In this document: in pieces, positions 34,425-42,155 of the stretch | How the letters are laid out: each line of letters begins with the position of its first letter | Position numbering within the stretch: the stretch's first letter is position 1 | Assembly: GCA_019116345.1 (NCBI GenBank) | Contig: DXBV01000100.1 | Coordinates: 1-48,244, forward strand | Reading direction: 5' to 3' | DNA from: Candidatus Allofournierella merdipullorum | Lineage (GTDB): Bacteria > Bacillota > Clostridia > Oscillospirales > Ruminococcaceae | DNA length: 48,244 bases | Notes under the pieces: generated by a model | What the model saw: the letters and a program-made list of their open reading frames with translations, nothing else | Database searches by the model: none | What the model was told of the DNA's origin: nothing | Program-made: the position numbers and the translations under genes

Positions 34425-35183
34425 TCATTTTTCCGGATAGGCCGCGAATTCTTCCAGCGTGCCGTTGAACACGTTCATATCAATATAAGGTTCTTCGCCT
34501 TCATAGCCTGCCAGCCGCGCTCTGTCCGTATACTGCCAGAAGGTCCATTCCCGCCCGTCTTTCAGGCGCGGGGTCCAGTAGACGTTCCGGATCCAGATGT
34601 CATACCCTTCATAATTTCCCGCCAGATACCGGTCATAGGCGCTGCCGGTGGCGTAGAGCACAGGGCGCTGACCGTAATGCTCTTCCAGCCGCTCCAGCAG
34701 CAGAGACAGCTGTTCCGTCACATCCTCACGGGCGGGCGGATTCCGTTTCTTCTCGCCGTAAAGCTCCACGTCCACCACCGGCGGCAGCATTCCTTCAGCG
34801 GGCTCCACCGCACGGATAAAGTTTTCCGCCTGCGAGTCTCCCCCGCTGTCAAAGCTGAAAAAGTGATACGCACCCACCCGCAGACCGCTCTGGCGCGCCT
34901 GCTCCCAGTTGCGTTGAAAGTTCGGGTCTTCCGAACCGCTGCCTTCCGTCGCCTTGATGAACGCGAAGGAAATCCTCTGCTCTGCCAGCGTATTCCAGTC
35001 GATTTGTCCCTGATAGACAGATACGTCCACTCCTCGCACGGGATACCGCTCGGTGGAAGGGGCGTTTAGGCGCGGGATACCCCCGAATATAAAGAAACAA
35101 GCTGTAACGGCTGCCAGAAGAAGGGCCGCTGTCAGGCAGAGCTTCACAGCAAATGGCGGCCGCTTTGCAAAAGCCTTTTTCAT
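34425..35183 (-). CDS. GH25 family lysozyme, membrane-anchored
   Basis: Cell-wall muramidase of 252 residues. An uncleaved-looking N-terminal anchor (about 11-34) is followed by the GH25 barrel. It begins RGVDVSVYQGQIDW (D53), contains FAFIKATEGSGSEDPNF and VGAYHFF, and has the catalytic pair D138/E140 in PPVVDVELYG; it ends in EWTFWQYTDRARLAGYEGEEPYIDMNVFNG. The ATG at 35183 has AAGGAGGAAACG before it. A longer frame reads back through the tRNA-Ser gene and is not real. The gap to the tRNA terminator is only 21 nt, leaving no room for a promoter. Confidence 0.93.
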   Translation of the reverse strand: MKKAFAKRPPFAVKLCLTAALLLAAVTACFFIFGGIPRLNAPSTERYPVRGVDVSVYQGQIDWNTLAEQRISFAFIKATEGSGSEDPNFQRNWEQARQSGLRVGAYHFFSFDSGGDSQAENFIRAVEPAEGMLPPVVDVELYGEKKRNPPAREDVTEQLSLLLERLEEHYGQRPVLYATGSAYDRYLAGNYEGYDIWIRNVYWTPRLKDGREWTFWQYTDRARLAGYEGEEPYIDMNVFNGTLEEFAAYPEK

Positions 35184-35204
35184 CGTTTCCTCCTTGCAAA
35201 CAAA

Positions 35205-35235
35205 AACAGGACAAGCGCCAAGCGCCTGTCCTGTT
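35205..35235 (-). terminator. Terminator after tRNA-Ser
   Basis: Stem AACAGGACA/TGTCCTGTT continued by GCGC/GCGC across a single mismatch, 3-nt loop, then TTTTGTTTGC on the reverse strand. It begins 2 nt after the tRNA CCA end and ends 21 nt before the GH25 ATG. Confidence 0.9.
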
Positions 35236-35236
35236 C

Positions 35237-35328
35237 TGGCGGAAAGAGAGGGATTCGAACCCTCGGTGGGTTTATGGCCCACACACGATTTCCAGTCGTG
35301 CGCCTTAGACCAGCTCAGCCATCTTTCC
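35237..35328 (-). tRNA. tRNA-Ser (anticodon GGA)
   Basis: 92 nt on the reverse strand including encoded CCA (35237-35239). Acceptor stem GGAAAGA/TCTTTCC with G discriminator. Anticodon stem CACGA/TCGTG around loop CTGGAAA; the GGA anticodon is at 35291-35293. It has a long variable arm as in class II tRNAs, and GGTTCGAATCC in the T arm. It reads UCC and UCU serine codons. Confidence 0.97.
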
Positions 35329-35360
35329 ATTCATTTCGCGGCTCTCAAAGCCGCTTATAT

Positions 35361-35389
35361 ATAATACCGAAAAGATCGTCTTCTGTCAA
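35361..35389 (-). promoter_or_regulatory. tRNA-Ser promoter
   Basis: Reverse strand TTGACA (35384-35389), 17-bp spacer, TATTAT (35361-35366). A GCGGCT/AGCCGC hairpin lies between it and the mature tRNA end. Confidence 0.82.
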
Positions 35390-35406
35390 GCCCTAAACGC
35401 AAAATA

Positions 35407-35433
35407 ATGCCTGCTTTTCAGCAGGCATTTTTT
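35407..35433 (-). terminator. Terminator of the 97-residue protein gene
   Basis: Stem ATGCCTGC/GCAGGCAT with a 6-nt loop, T-rich on both strands (TTATTTTGC on the reverse), 2 bp after the stop codon. Confidence 0.85.
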
Positions 35434-35435
35434 TA

Positions 35436-35729
35436 TCACTCCACGCGGGCGGGGTAATACAGGTTGTTGCTGATGAACTCCAGCTTTTCCTTCAGCGCCG
35501 TCTCCATGGTGGCGACCACGTTGACCATGTTGGCCACGGACTCGTTGACCTCCATCAGCTGGCAGAAGTTCACGTCATCCATACCGATGACGCGCTGCAG
35601 CTTCTCGCCTTCCGCGTTCAGGATATGGCTGAGGGCAGTCTCCTCAATGGCGATGCTCTCCAGCAGATCAGTGACCGCCTGGCACATGGTGATGGGATTG
35701 GGATGCATGGAAATGATGGGCATAGACAT
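35436..35729 (-). CDS. Small conserved-looking protein, possibly spore-surface related
   Basis: Cytosolic-type protein of 97 residues, mostly helical, without signal or membrane segment. A proline/methionine N-terminus (MSMPIISMHPNP) precedes helices carrying SIAIEETALSHILNAEGEKLQRVIG and a heptad-like NESVANMVNVVATMETALKEKLEFI. From memory, the EEXALSHILNAEGEKLQ motif recurs in small clostridial proteins and near collagen-like spore-surface proteins; I cannot verify it here. AGGAGG lies 8 nt before the ATG. It is monocistronic with its own terminator, and a 12-bp palindrome lies in its leader. Function is unknown. Confidence 0.78.
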   Translation of the reverse strand: MSMPIISMHPNPITMCQAVTDLLESIAIEETALSHILNAEGEKLQRVIGMDDVNFCQLMEVNESVANMVNVVATMETALKEKLEFISNNLYYPARVE

Positions 35730-35752
35730 GAGGCATACCTCCTGATCAAATG

Positions 35753-35764
35753 GTGTTGCAACAC
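35753..35764. promoter_or_regulatory. 12-bp palindrome in the leader of the 97-residue protein gene
   Basis: Perfect GTGTTGCAACAC, 23 bp before the ATG and 17 bp downstream of a CATATAGT -10-like sequence (35782-35789 on the reverse strand). Possible operator. Confidence 0.35.
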
Positions 35765-35829
35765 GTTTGTGCTGGCTATCCCACTATATGCCGCCACCCG
35801 GGTTTTGTTCCGCTCTCCTGCACAAAAAA

Positions 35830-35858
35830 AGAGCAGGGGCGTCCTTCTCCCCTGCTCT
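35830..35858 (-). terminator. Terminator of the liv operon
   Basis: 10-bp stem AGAGCAGGGG with its complement, 9-nt loop, then TTTTTTTG on the reverse strand, shortly after the livF stop. Confidence 0.93.
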
Positions 35859-35867
35859 CTTTGTTTT

Positions 35868-36584
<717 letters not shown>

Positions 36585-36587
36585 GGC

Positions 36588-37349
36588 TCAGTCACCTCCC
36601 AGATACGCCGCAATGACCTTGGGGTTGTTGCGGATGGATTCGCCGGTGCCCTGTGCGATAACACGGCCGTAGTCCAGAACATAGATGTACTCGCAGATGC
36701 CCATGACGAAGTTCATGTCGTGCTCGATGAGCAGAATGGCCAGGTCAAAGCGATCGCGCACCGCCTTGATGGTGTTCATCAGCTCTTCGGTCTCGTTGGG
36801 GTTCATGCCGGCGGCAGGCTCATCCAAAAGCAGCAGCTTCGGGTTGGTGGCCAGCGCACGGGCGATCTCCAGCTTACGCTGCTTGCCGTAGGGCAGGCTG
36901 GAAGCGGGCAGATCCGCTTCTTTGTCCAGATCAAAAATTTTGAGCAGCTGCATCGCCTGCTTGTTCATCTGCCGCTCTTTCTCCCGGAAACCGGGCAGGC
37001 GGAAGATGCCGGTCCACATGGAATACTTCACCTGGTTGTGCAGGCCGATCTTCACATTGTCCAGAACGCTCATCTGGTCGAACAGACGGATGTTCTGGAA
37101 GGTACGGGCGATGCCCTCCTGATTGATCTTCGCCGGCTGCTGGCCGGTGATATTTTTGCCGTCCAGGATGATGTCACCCTCGGTGGGACGATACACGCCC
37201 GTGAGCATGTTGAACACGGTGGTCTTGCCCGCGCCGTTGGGGCCGATGAGGCCATAAAGCTGGCCCTTCTCCATCTTCATGTCCAGCTGAGCCACAGCCT
37301 GCAGGCCGCCGAAGGCGATGCCCAGGTTGGTTACTTCAAGCAGTGCCAT
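36588..37349 (-). CDS. livG: Branched-chain amino-acid ABC transporter ATPase LivG
   Basis: First ATPase of the LIV importer, 253 residues: Walker A GPNGAGKTTVFN, Q-loop/insert GIARTFQNIRLFDQMSVLDNV, the longer LivG insert before the signature LPYGKQRKLEIARAL, Walker B LLLLDEPAAGMNPNE, H-switch IEHDM. It starts 3 bp after livM, with the ribosome site inside the livM end. Confidence 0.96.
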   Translation of the reverse strand: MALLEVTNLGIAFGGLQAVAQLDMKMEKGQLYGLIGPNGAGKTTVFNMLTGVYRPTEGDIILDGKNITGQQPAKINQEGIARTFQNIRLFDQMSVLDNVKIGLHNQVKYSMWTGIFRLPGFREKERQMNKQAMQLLKIFDLDKEADLPASSLPYGKQRKLEIARALATNPKLLLLDEPAAGMNPNETEELMNTIKAVRDRFDLAILLIEHDMNFVMGICEYIYVLDYGRVIAQGTGESIRNNPKVIAAYLGGD

Positions 37350-37352
37350 ACC

Positions 37353-38462
37353 TCACGCCTCCTCTTTCTTGCCCTGCCGGCTATTCTTTTTGAAACGGGC
37401 CGCCAGTTTCTGAAATCTCGGATCGGACGCGATCCGCTCAGCCATCTGCTCACGCCAGGCCACGATCTGCGGGCTCTGGTTGAAGATCATCATCACGATC
37501 AGCACAACGGCGTACACCAGCATACGGTAATCCGCCACGCCGCGCAGCAGCTCCGGCAGCACATACAGCACCGTGGCCGCGATCATGGAGCCGCGGATGT
37601 TGCCGATGCCGCCCAGCACCACAAACACCAGCACCAGAATGGAGGTGTTGTAGTCGAATTTCTTGGCCGCCAGCGCCGAGAAGTTCAGCGCATAGAGCAC
37701 GCCCGCCATGCCCGCAAACACTGCGGAGATGATAAAGGCCATCAGCTTGTACTTGGTCACGTTGATGCCGGTGGCCTCGGCGGCGATGCGGTTGTCGCGG
37801 ATGGACATGATCGCGCGGCCGGCGCGGGAATTGATGAGGTTCAAAATCACAAACAGGGTGATGAGGATGAGGATGATGCCCGCCAGGAAGGTGGACGCCT
37901 TCTTCATACCGCTGATGCCGATGGCGCCGTTGATGATGACGTCGCCGTCCGGCGCAAGGCCCATGGAACCGGAGTCCTTGATGGAAAAATGGAACCCGTT
38001 GGAGTCGATGCCCAGATAGACGGTGTTCAGCACGTTTTTGATGATCTCACCGAACGCCAGCGTCACGATGGCAAGATAGTCGCCCCGCAGACGAAGCACA
38101 GGGATGCCGATGAGGAAACCAAACACGCCGGCCACCACGCCGCCAACGAGCATGGAGAGCGCAAGGCCCAGCGCGGAGGGCATCTCCGAACCGGTGACCA
38201 CCCAGAACACCGCGCCGGAAAAAGCGCCCACGCTCATAAAGCCCGCGTGGCCCAGGCTCAGCTCGCCCAGGATGCCCACGGTGAGGTTCAGCGAGATGGC
38301 TAGCACCACATAGGTGCAGATGGGCACCAGCATGCCCTTCATGGAGTTGTTCAGCACGCCGCCCACGGTCAGCGCCTGCACGACGATAAAGAATACCACG
38401 ACGATGCCGTAGGTGATCAGATTGCTGCGCGTGGTCTTTTTCATATTTTTCAATGCGTTCAT
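37353..38462 (-). CDS. livM: Branched-chain amino-acid ABC transporter permease LivM
   Basis: Membrane subunit of 369 residues with about nine hydrophobic segments. Family motifs are NLTVGILGELSLGHAGFMSVGAFSGAV, IPVLRLRGDYLAIVTLAFGEI, and the coupling loop SRAGRAIMSIRDNRIAAEATGINVTKYKLMAF. The ATG at 38462 follows GAGGTGG; a GTG three codons upstream is less likely. It is 10 bp after livH. The C-terminal cytosolic tail is basic. Confidence 0.95.
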   Translation of the reverse strand: MNALKNMKKTTRSNLITYGIVVVFFIVVQALTVGGVLNNSMKGMLVPICTYVVLAISLNLTVGILGELSLGHAGFMSVGAFSGAVFWVVTGSEMPSALGLALSMLVGGVVAGVFGFLIGIPVLRLRGDYLAIVTLAFGEIIKNVLNTVYLGIDSNGFHFSIKDSGSMGLAPDGDVIINGAIGISGMKKASTFLAGIILILITLFVILNLINSRAGRAIMSIRDNRIAAEATGINVTKYKLMAFIISAVFAGMAGVLYALNFSALAAKKFDYNTSILVLVFVVLGGIGNIRGSMIAATVLYVLPELLRGVADYRMLVYAVVLIVMMIFNQSPQIVAWREQMAERIASDPRFQKLAARFKKNSRQGKKEEA

Positions 38463-38472
38463 CACAGCCACC

Positions 38473-39360
38473 TCACACCTTCTCGTTCATGGGCTTGCCC
38501 AAAAGGCCCGTGGGCCGCACCAGCAGCACAACGATCAGCACCGCGAAAACGATGGCGTCCGCCAGCTGAGTGGAGACATAAGCCTTGCTCATGATCTCGA
38601 TGATGCCCAGCAGCACACCGCCCAGCATCGCGCCGGGAATGGAGCCGATGCCGCCGAACACCGCGGCGGTGAAGGCCTTGATGCCGGGCATGGCGCCGGT
38701 GGTGGGCGTCAGCGAAGGATAAGCGGAGCACAGCAGCACGCCTGCCACCGCCGCCAGCGCAGAGCCGATGGCAAAGGTGAGGGCGATGGTGGAGTTCACG
38801 TTCACGCCCATCAGCTGGGCCGCGCCCTTGTCCTCAGAGACCGCCAGCATCGCATGGCCAAGCTTGGTGTGGTTGACGAAAAAGCTCAGAGCCACCATGA
38901 TGATCGCCGCCGTAACAATGGTGACCACCGTCTCGGAGGAAACGACGATCTTCCCGCCGGCCAGATGCAGATCCAGCGCGGGGATGTCCACCACGGAGGT
39001 GAAGTTCTTCGGGTCGGAACCCCAGATGAGCAGCGCCAGGTTCTGCAGAAGGTAGCTCACGCCGATGGCGGTGATCAGCACCGCCAGGGAGGAAGCCCCG
39101 CGCAGCGGCTTGTAGGCAAACCGCTCGATGGCCAGGCCAAGCACAGTGCACAGCGCCATGGACAACAGGATCGCCACCACCGGCGGCAGACCCACCTGGT
39201 TGACCGCGATGAACACGATGTAGCTGCCCACCATGATAACGTCGCCGTGGGCGAAGTTCAGCATCTTGGCGATGCCGTAGACCATGGTATAGCCAAGAGC
39301 GATAATGGCATACACGCTGCCGAGGCTGATGCCATTGATCAGATAGGATAATAACTCCAT
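38473..39360 (-). CDS. livH: Branched-chain amino-acid ABC transporter permease LivH
   Basis: Membrane subunit of 295 residues with about eight hydrophobic segments. LivH signatures: NGISLGSVYAIIALGYTMVYGIAKMLNFAHGDVIMVGSY (in part), IERFAYKPLRG, coupling loop NHTKLGHAMLAVSEDKGAAQLMGVN, PGIKAFTAAVFGGIGSIPGAMLGG. The ATG at 39360 (AAGGGGA 7 nt upstream) was chosen over a TTG two codons earlier. It has its own promoter after the terminator that follows the binding-protein gene. Confidence 0.95.
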   Translation of the reverse strand: MELLSYLINGISLGSVYAIIALGYTMVYGIAKMLNFAHGDVIMVGSYIVFIAVNQVGLPPVVAILLSMALCTVLGLAIERFAYKPLRGASSLAVLITAIGVSYLLQNLALLIWGSDPKNFTSVVDIPALDLHLAGGKIVVSSETVVTIVTAAIIMVALSFFVNHTKLGHAMLAVSEDKGAAQLMGVNVNSTIALTFAIGSALAAVAGVLLCSAYPSLTPTTGAMPGIKAFTAAVFGGIGSIPGAMLGGVLLGIIEIMSKAYVSTQLADAIVFAVLIVVLLVRPTGLLGKPMNEKV

Positions 39361-39383
39361 GCCCAATTCCCCTTTTCCTTACA

Positions 39384-39420
39384 GCCGGCCATTTTCTCCT
39401 GACAGAGGAAACGGGCCGGC
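39384..39420 (-). other. Leader hairpin upstream of livH
   Basis: Outer arms GCCGGCC/GGCCGGC and inner TTTC/GAAA, about 12-48 nt after the predicted start. It has no T-run, so it may be an mRNA stability or translation element. Confidence 0.4.
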
Positions 39421-39437
39421 CCGCAAATATCCTCCTT

Positions 39438-39466
39438 ATTATAGCACTGTTCTAAAGTGCACACAA
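39438..39466 (-). promoter_or_regulatory. livH promoter
   Basis: Reverse strand TTGTGT (39461-39466), 17-bp spacer, TATAAT (39438-39443) preceded by TGC, an extended -10. It lies between the internal terminator and livH. Confidence 0.65.
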
Positions 39467-39500
39467 GAAGAACTTGGCGAAAACGCCTTCTTTTTGACAG

Positions 39501-39537
39501 AAAGGGGGTGCCGGCACAGCTGGCCGGCACCCCCTTT
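39501..39537 (-). terminator. Terminator hairpin between the binding-protein gene and livH
   Basis: Perfect 15-bp stem (39501-39515 with 39523-39537), 7-nt loop. It limits read-through from the binding-protein gene into livHMGF. The T-run is short. Confidence 0.8.
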
Positions 39538-39559
39538 GGTGCGTTGGGAAACGCCGCAG

Positions 39560-40744
39560 TTACATCGCGGTGTAAGCGCCGTTCTCGATCTTCATGGCGC
39601 GGGGAGCCTTGTTCACCTCACCGGTAGCCTCCCACTGCATGCCCTCACCGGTCAGGCCGTCCACGGTGATCTCGGTCATGGCAGCCTTCAGCGCGTCGCA
39701 CAGAGTGGAAGCGTCCATGTCGGCGGTGGCGCCGGACTTCTCGATGGCGGCCAGGATGGTGTAAACGCCGTCGTAAGCGTCAGCAGCGAACTGGTTGGGG
39801 ATCTCGCCGTACTGCTCCTGATACTTGGTGACGAAAGCCTGGGTGGCCTCATCGTCAGCGTCCGCAACGAAGGGGGTCAGCAGCATAACGCCCTCGAACA
39901 GGGACAGGTCAGCGCCCTCGATGGTCAGCAGGCCGTCCAGACCGTCGCAGCCGAAGATCAGCGCGTCAAAGCCCTGCTTATCCATCTCCTGGATGATCAG
40001 GTTGGCCTCGGCGTAGTAGATGGGCAGGAACACCAGCTCGGCGCCGGCATCCTTGGCCTTCTGCACCTGAACGGAGAAATCGGTCTTGTTGTCGGCGGTG
40101 AAGGCTTCGTTGGTCACGATCTCCAGGCCCTTGTTGGCAGCCTCTTCCACGAACTTGTCGCGGATGCCGGTGGAGTAGGCGTCGGAGCTGTCGTAGATGA
40201 TGGCGATCTTGGTGGCCAGGCCATTGTCGGCGATGTAGTCAGCGGAAGCAATGCCCTGGTTGGGGTCGGTGAAGCAGACCTGGAAGGCGTTGTCCTCAGC
40301 GATGACGTCAGGGTTGGAAGCGGACGGGGTCAGCAGGAACATGTTGTCCGCCGCAGTCTCAGGGGCGACGGTCAGGCAGGGCTGGGTGGTAACGGTGCCC
40401 AGCAGGACCTGCATGCCCCAGTCCTTCAGCACGTTGTAGGCGTTCATAGCCTTCTCAACGTCGTTCTCGTCGTCCTGGAAGTTCAGCTCGAACTGGACGC
40501 CGCCCAGGGCGTTGATTTCATCCACGGCGATCTGGGCGCCGTTCTTCACAGCATTGCCATAGGTGGCTGCACCGCCGGTGGTGGGGCCAATGCCGCCGAT
40601 CTTGAACACTCCCTCGGTGGAAGCCGGGGTGGAAGCGCCCGTGGAAGCGGGGTCAGAACCGGCAGTGGACGCAGGCGCAGAGCCGCAGGCCACCAGGCTG
40701 AACGCCATGGCAGCAGCAAGGGCGGCGCTCAAAAACTTTTTCAT
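39560..40744 (-). CDS. Branched-chain amino-acid ABC transporter substrate-binding lipoprotein
   Basis: LivJ/LivK-type binding protein of 394 residues anchored by lipobox LVAC (C20), then an A/S/T/P linker and a type I periplasmic-binding fold. Ligand-site landmarks are FKIGGIGPTTGGAATYGNAVKNGAQIAVDEINALGG, TQPCLTVAPETAADNMFLLTPSASNPDV, and KIAIIYDSSDAYSTGIRDKF. The mature protein has the usual two-lobe length. Branched-chain amino acids are the family substrate; other small amino acids are possible. It is first in the liv cluster, with its own promoter and terminator. Confidence 0.94.
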   Translation of the reverse strand: MKKFLSAALAAAMAFSLVACGSAPASTAGSDPASTGASTPASTEGVFKIGGIGPTTGGAATYGNAVKNGAQIAVDEINALGGVQFELNFQDDENDVEKAMNAYNVLKDWGMQVLLGTVTTQPCLTVAPETAADNMFLLTPSASNPDVIAEDNAFQVCFTDPNQGIASADYIADNGLATKIAIIYDSSDAYSTGIRDKFVEEAANKGLEIVTNEAFTADNKTDFSVQVQKAKDAGAELVFLPIYYAEANLIIQEMDKQGFDALIFGCDGLDGLLTIEGADLSLFEGVMLLTPFVADADDEATQAFVTKYQEQYGEIPNQFAADAYDGVYTILAAIEKSGATADMDASTLCDALKAAMTEITVDGLTGEGMQWEATGEVNKAPRAMKIENGAYTAM

Positions 40745-40767
40745 TGATGTTCCCTCCTGTTGTGTGA

Positions 40768-40803
40768 CCCGGAAGGTTGACGCTCCTCCGTCGCCTTTCC
40801 GGG
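40768..40803 (-). other. Leader hairpin upstream of the liv binding-protein gene
   Basis: Arms CCCGGAA/TTCCGGG continued by GG/CC and GACG/CGTC, between the promoter and the ribosome site. There is no T-run. It probably protects the 5' end or tunes translation. Confidence 0.45.
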
Positions 40804-40819
40804 CCTTGCGTTTTCTAAA

Positions 40820-40848
40820 ATTATAAACACATTCGCCGCCAGATACAA
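40820..40848 (-). promoter_or_regulatory. Promoter of the liv binding-protein gene
   Basis: Reverse strand TTGTAT (40843-40848), 17-bp spacer, TATAAT (40820-40825). The 315-bp gap between this gene and xpt holds this promoter, a leader hairpin and the xpt promoter. Nothing clear was seen at 40850-40985. Confidence 0.6.
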
Positions 40849-40985
40849 TTCGCTATTTTGACATACTTTTTACCGTTGTAAAGCGCCATAGTGGATATTT
40901 TGCATAAATTCACCGCCGAAATTCCCCAAGAATTGACCATCGGACACAAAGGACGCCGCAAATCAGGTTTTCTTTGCCGCAGGCA

Positions 40986-41014
40986 TTGAAAACGCGCGCG
41001 TTTTTTGTCATAAT
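40986..41014 (+). promoter_or_regulatory. xpt promoter with internal palindrome
   Basis: TTGAAA (40986-40991), 17-bp spacer, CATAAT (41009-41014). A perfect 16-bp palindrome AAAACGCG-CGCGTTTT (40989-41004) fills the spacer and touches the -35, a good operator position. No guanine/xanthine riboswitch is visible. Confidence 0.6.
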
Positions 41015-41059
41015 AGGGATATTATTTTAAGCGTGCTAAAAGAGTAGGAGATGGATAAT

Positions 41060-41641
41060 ATGCAGTTGCTGGAACAGCGGATCCTCAAGGACGGTCAGGT
41101 GCGCCCCGGTAATGTTTTGAAGGTGGACTGTTTTTTGAATCATCAGCTGGACATCACCCTGCTGGACGAGATCGGCAAAGCCTTTTATGAGACCTACAAG
41201 AACGACGGCATCAACAAGATCCTGACCATTGAGGCGTCCGGCATCGCCATCGCCTGCATGACCGCGCGGCACTTCGGCGTGCCGGTGGTGTTCGCCAAAA
41301 AGGCGAAGAGCAAGAACATCGACGGAGATGTATACACCTCCACCGTCCATTCCTTTACTTATGGCAAGGACTACGACATCACCCTGTCCAAAAAGTTCCT
41401 TGGCCCTGAGGATAAGGTGCTGATCGTGGACGATTTCCTGGCAGTGGGCAAGGCAATGCATGGCCTGCTGGACGTGTGTAAGCAGGCGGGCGCCACGGTG
41501 GGCGGCATCGGCATCGCCATTGAAAAGGGGTTCCAGCCCGGCGGCGAGACGCTGCGCGGCCAGGGCTACAAGCTGACCAGCCTTGCCATCGTGGACTATA
41601 TGGACGACGAGGGCAACCTGCGCTTCCGCCCCCAGGAGTAA
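41060..41641 (+). CDS. xpt: Xanthine phosphoribosyltransferase
   Basis: Salvages xanthine to XMP with PRPP. The 193-residue length is typical. It begins [12 protein letters not shown], with [12 protein letters not shown] and the [23 protein letters not shown] segment; the PRPP-binding motif is [14 protein letters not shown], followed by [14 protein letters not shown]. The ATG at 41060 is 9 nt from AGGAG (41046-41050); an upstream ATG at 41051 touches that site and is unlikely. It is monocistronic, without the usual partner permease pbuX. Confidence 0.95.
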   Translation: MQLLEQRILKDGQVRPGNVLKVDCFLNHQLDITLLDEIGKAFYETYKNDGINKILTIEASGIAIACMTARHFGVPVVFAKKAKSKNIDGDVYTSTVHSFTYGKDYDITLSKKFLGPEDKVLIVDDFLAVGKAMHGLLDVCKQAGATVGGIGIAIEKGFQPGGETLRGQGYKLTSLAIVDYMDDEGNLRFRPQE

Positions 41642-41659
41642 ATCTTTCAAAACAAAAAG

Positions 41660-41685
41660 CAGCCGGCCGCGTTTGCGGCCGGCTG
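41660..41685. terminator. Bidirectional terminator between xpt and the YerC-like gene
   Basis: 11-bp stem CAGCCGGCCGC with its complement, 4-nt loop, TTTTA on the plus strand and CTTTTTGTTTT on the reverse strand. Confidence 0.93.
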
Positions 41686-41699
41686 TTTTATATTGTTGG

Positions 41700-42005
41700 T
41701 CACTCCTGCTCTTTTTCCTTGAGCCGGTTGATGATCAGCGCATATCCCCCGTTTCCGTACTGGATGCATCGGTTGATGCGGCTGATGGTGGCGGTGCTGA
41801 TCTCCACCTCCCGGACGATCTGTTCGTAGGTCTTGCCGTCCAGCAGCATTTTTGCGGCTTCCAGCCGCTGCGCCATGTCGGCGAGTTCCTTCATCGTGCA
41901 AAGATCCTCGAAGAAGGTATCGCACTCTTCCATATTCTCCAGCGAGAGGATCGCTTCAAACAGGGCTTTGGTGGTTTGATTTTTTAGACGAGCTTTCTCG
42001 ACCAT
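41700..42005 (-). CDS. YerC/YecD family TrpR-related DNA-binding protein
   Basis: Small helical regulator of 101 residues. The family pattern is FFEDLCTMKELADMAQRLEAAKMLLDGKTYEQIVREVEISTATISRINRCIQYGNGGY (partly quoted), with a TrpR-like helix-turn-helix at about 58-80. Family members are TrpR-fold proteins of unclear ligand; tryptophan binding is not established for them. It has its own promoter with an inverted repeat across the -10, suggesting autoregulation. Convergent with xpt. Confidence 0.9.
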   Translation of the reverse strand: MVEKARLKNQTTKALFEAILSLENMEECDTFFEDLCTMKELADMAQRLEAAKMLLDGKTYEQIVREVEISTATISRINRCIQYGNGGYALIINRLKEKEQE

Positions 42006-42026
42006 GATACACCTCGCACATCCTTC

Positions 42027-42049
42027 AGACTTTTACTCAACTAAAGTCT
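42027..42049. promoter_or_regulatory. Inverted repeat across the yerC-like promoter (candidate operator)
   Basis: AGACTTT-N9-AAAGTCT, overlapping the -10 box and extending about 16 nt past the start. Likely operator, possibly for the encoded TrpR-like protein. Confidence 0.5.
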
Positions 42050-42073
42050 ATCACAATCTCTTGCAGATTGCAA
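42045..42073 (-). promoter_or_regulatory. Promoter of the YerC-like gene
   Basis: Reverse strand TTGCAA (42068-42073), 17-bp spacer, TAGACT (42045-42050). A second inverted repeat, CTTGCA-N3-TGCAAG (42060-42074), covers the -35. Confidence 0.68.
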
Positions 42074-42155
42074 GGCATCGAGCGAAAAAACAAGCCGTCT
42101 CCTTTTGTGGCAGATGCACGAAACGCGGTGGGCCTTTCTTTTTTCAAACAGCCGC

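Noticed and set aside
35184-35330. N-terminal extension of the GH25 lysozyme frame
   Set aside because: It is the translation of the tRNA-Ser gene and its terminator. The true start at 35183 has a strong ribosome site.
40849-41050. Purine riboswitch before xpt
   Set aside because: The conserved loop sequences and three-way junction pattern are not visible. A promoter lies within 46 bp of the likely ATG, leaving no room for an aptamer downstream of it.
42050-42155. Terminator after the Bce-like permease gene
   Set aside because: T-rich stretches exist but I found no convincing stem before them. The end of this transcript remains unassigned.
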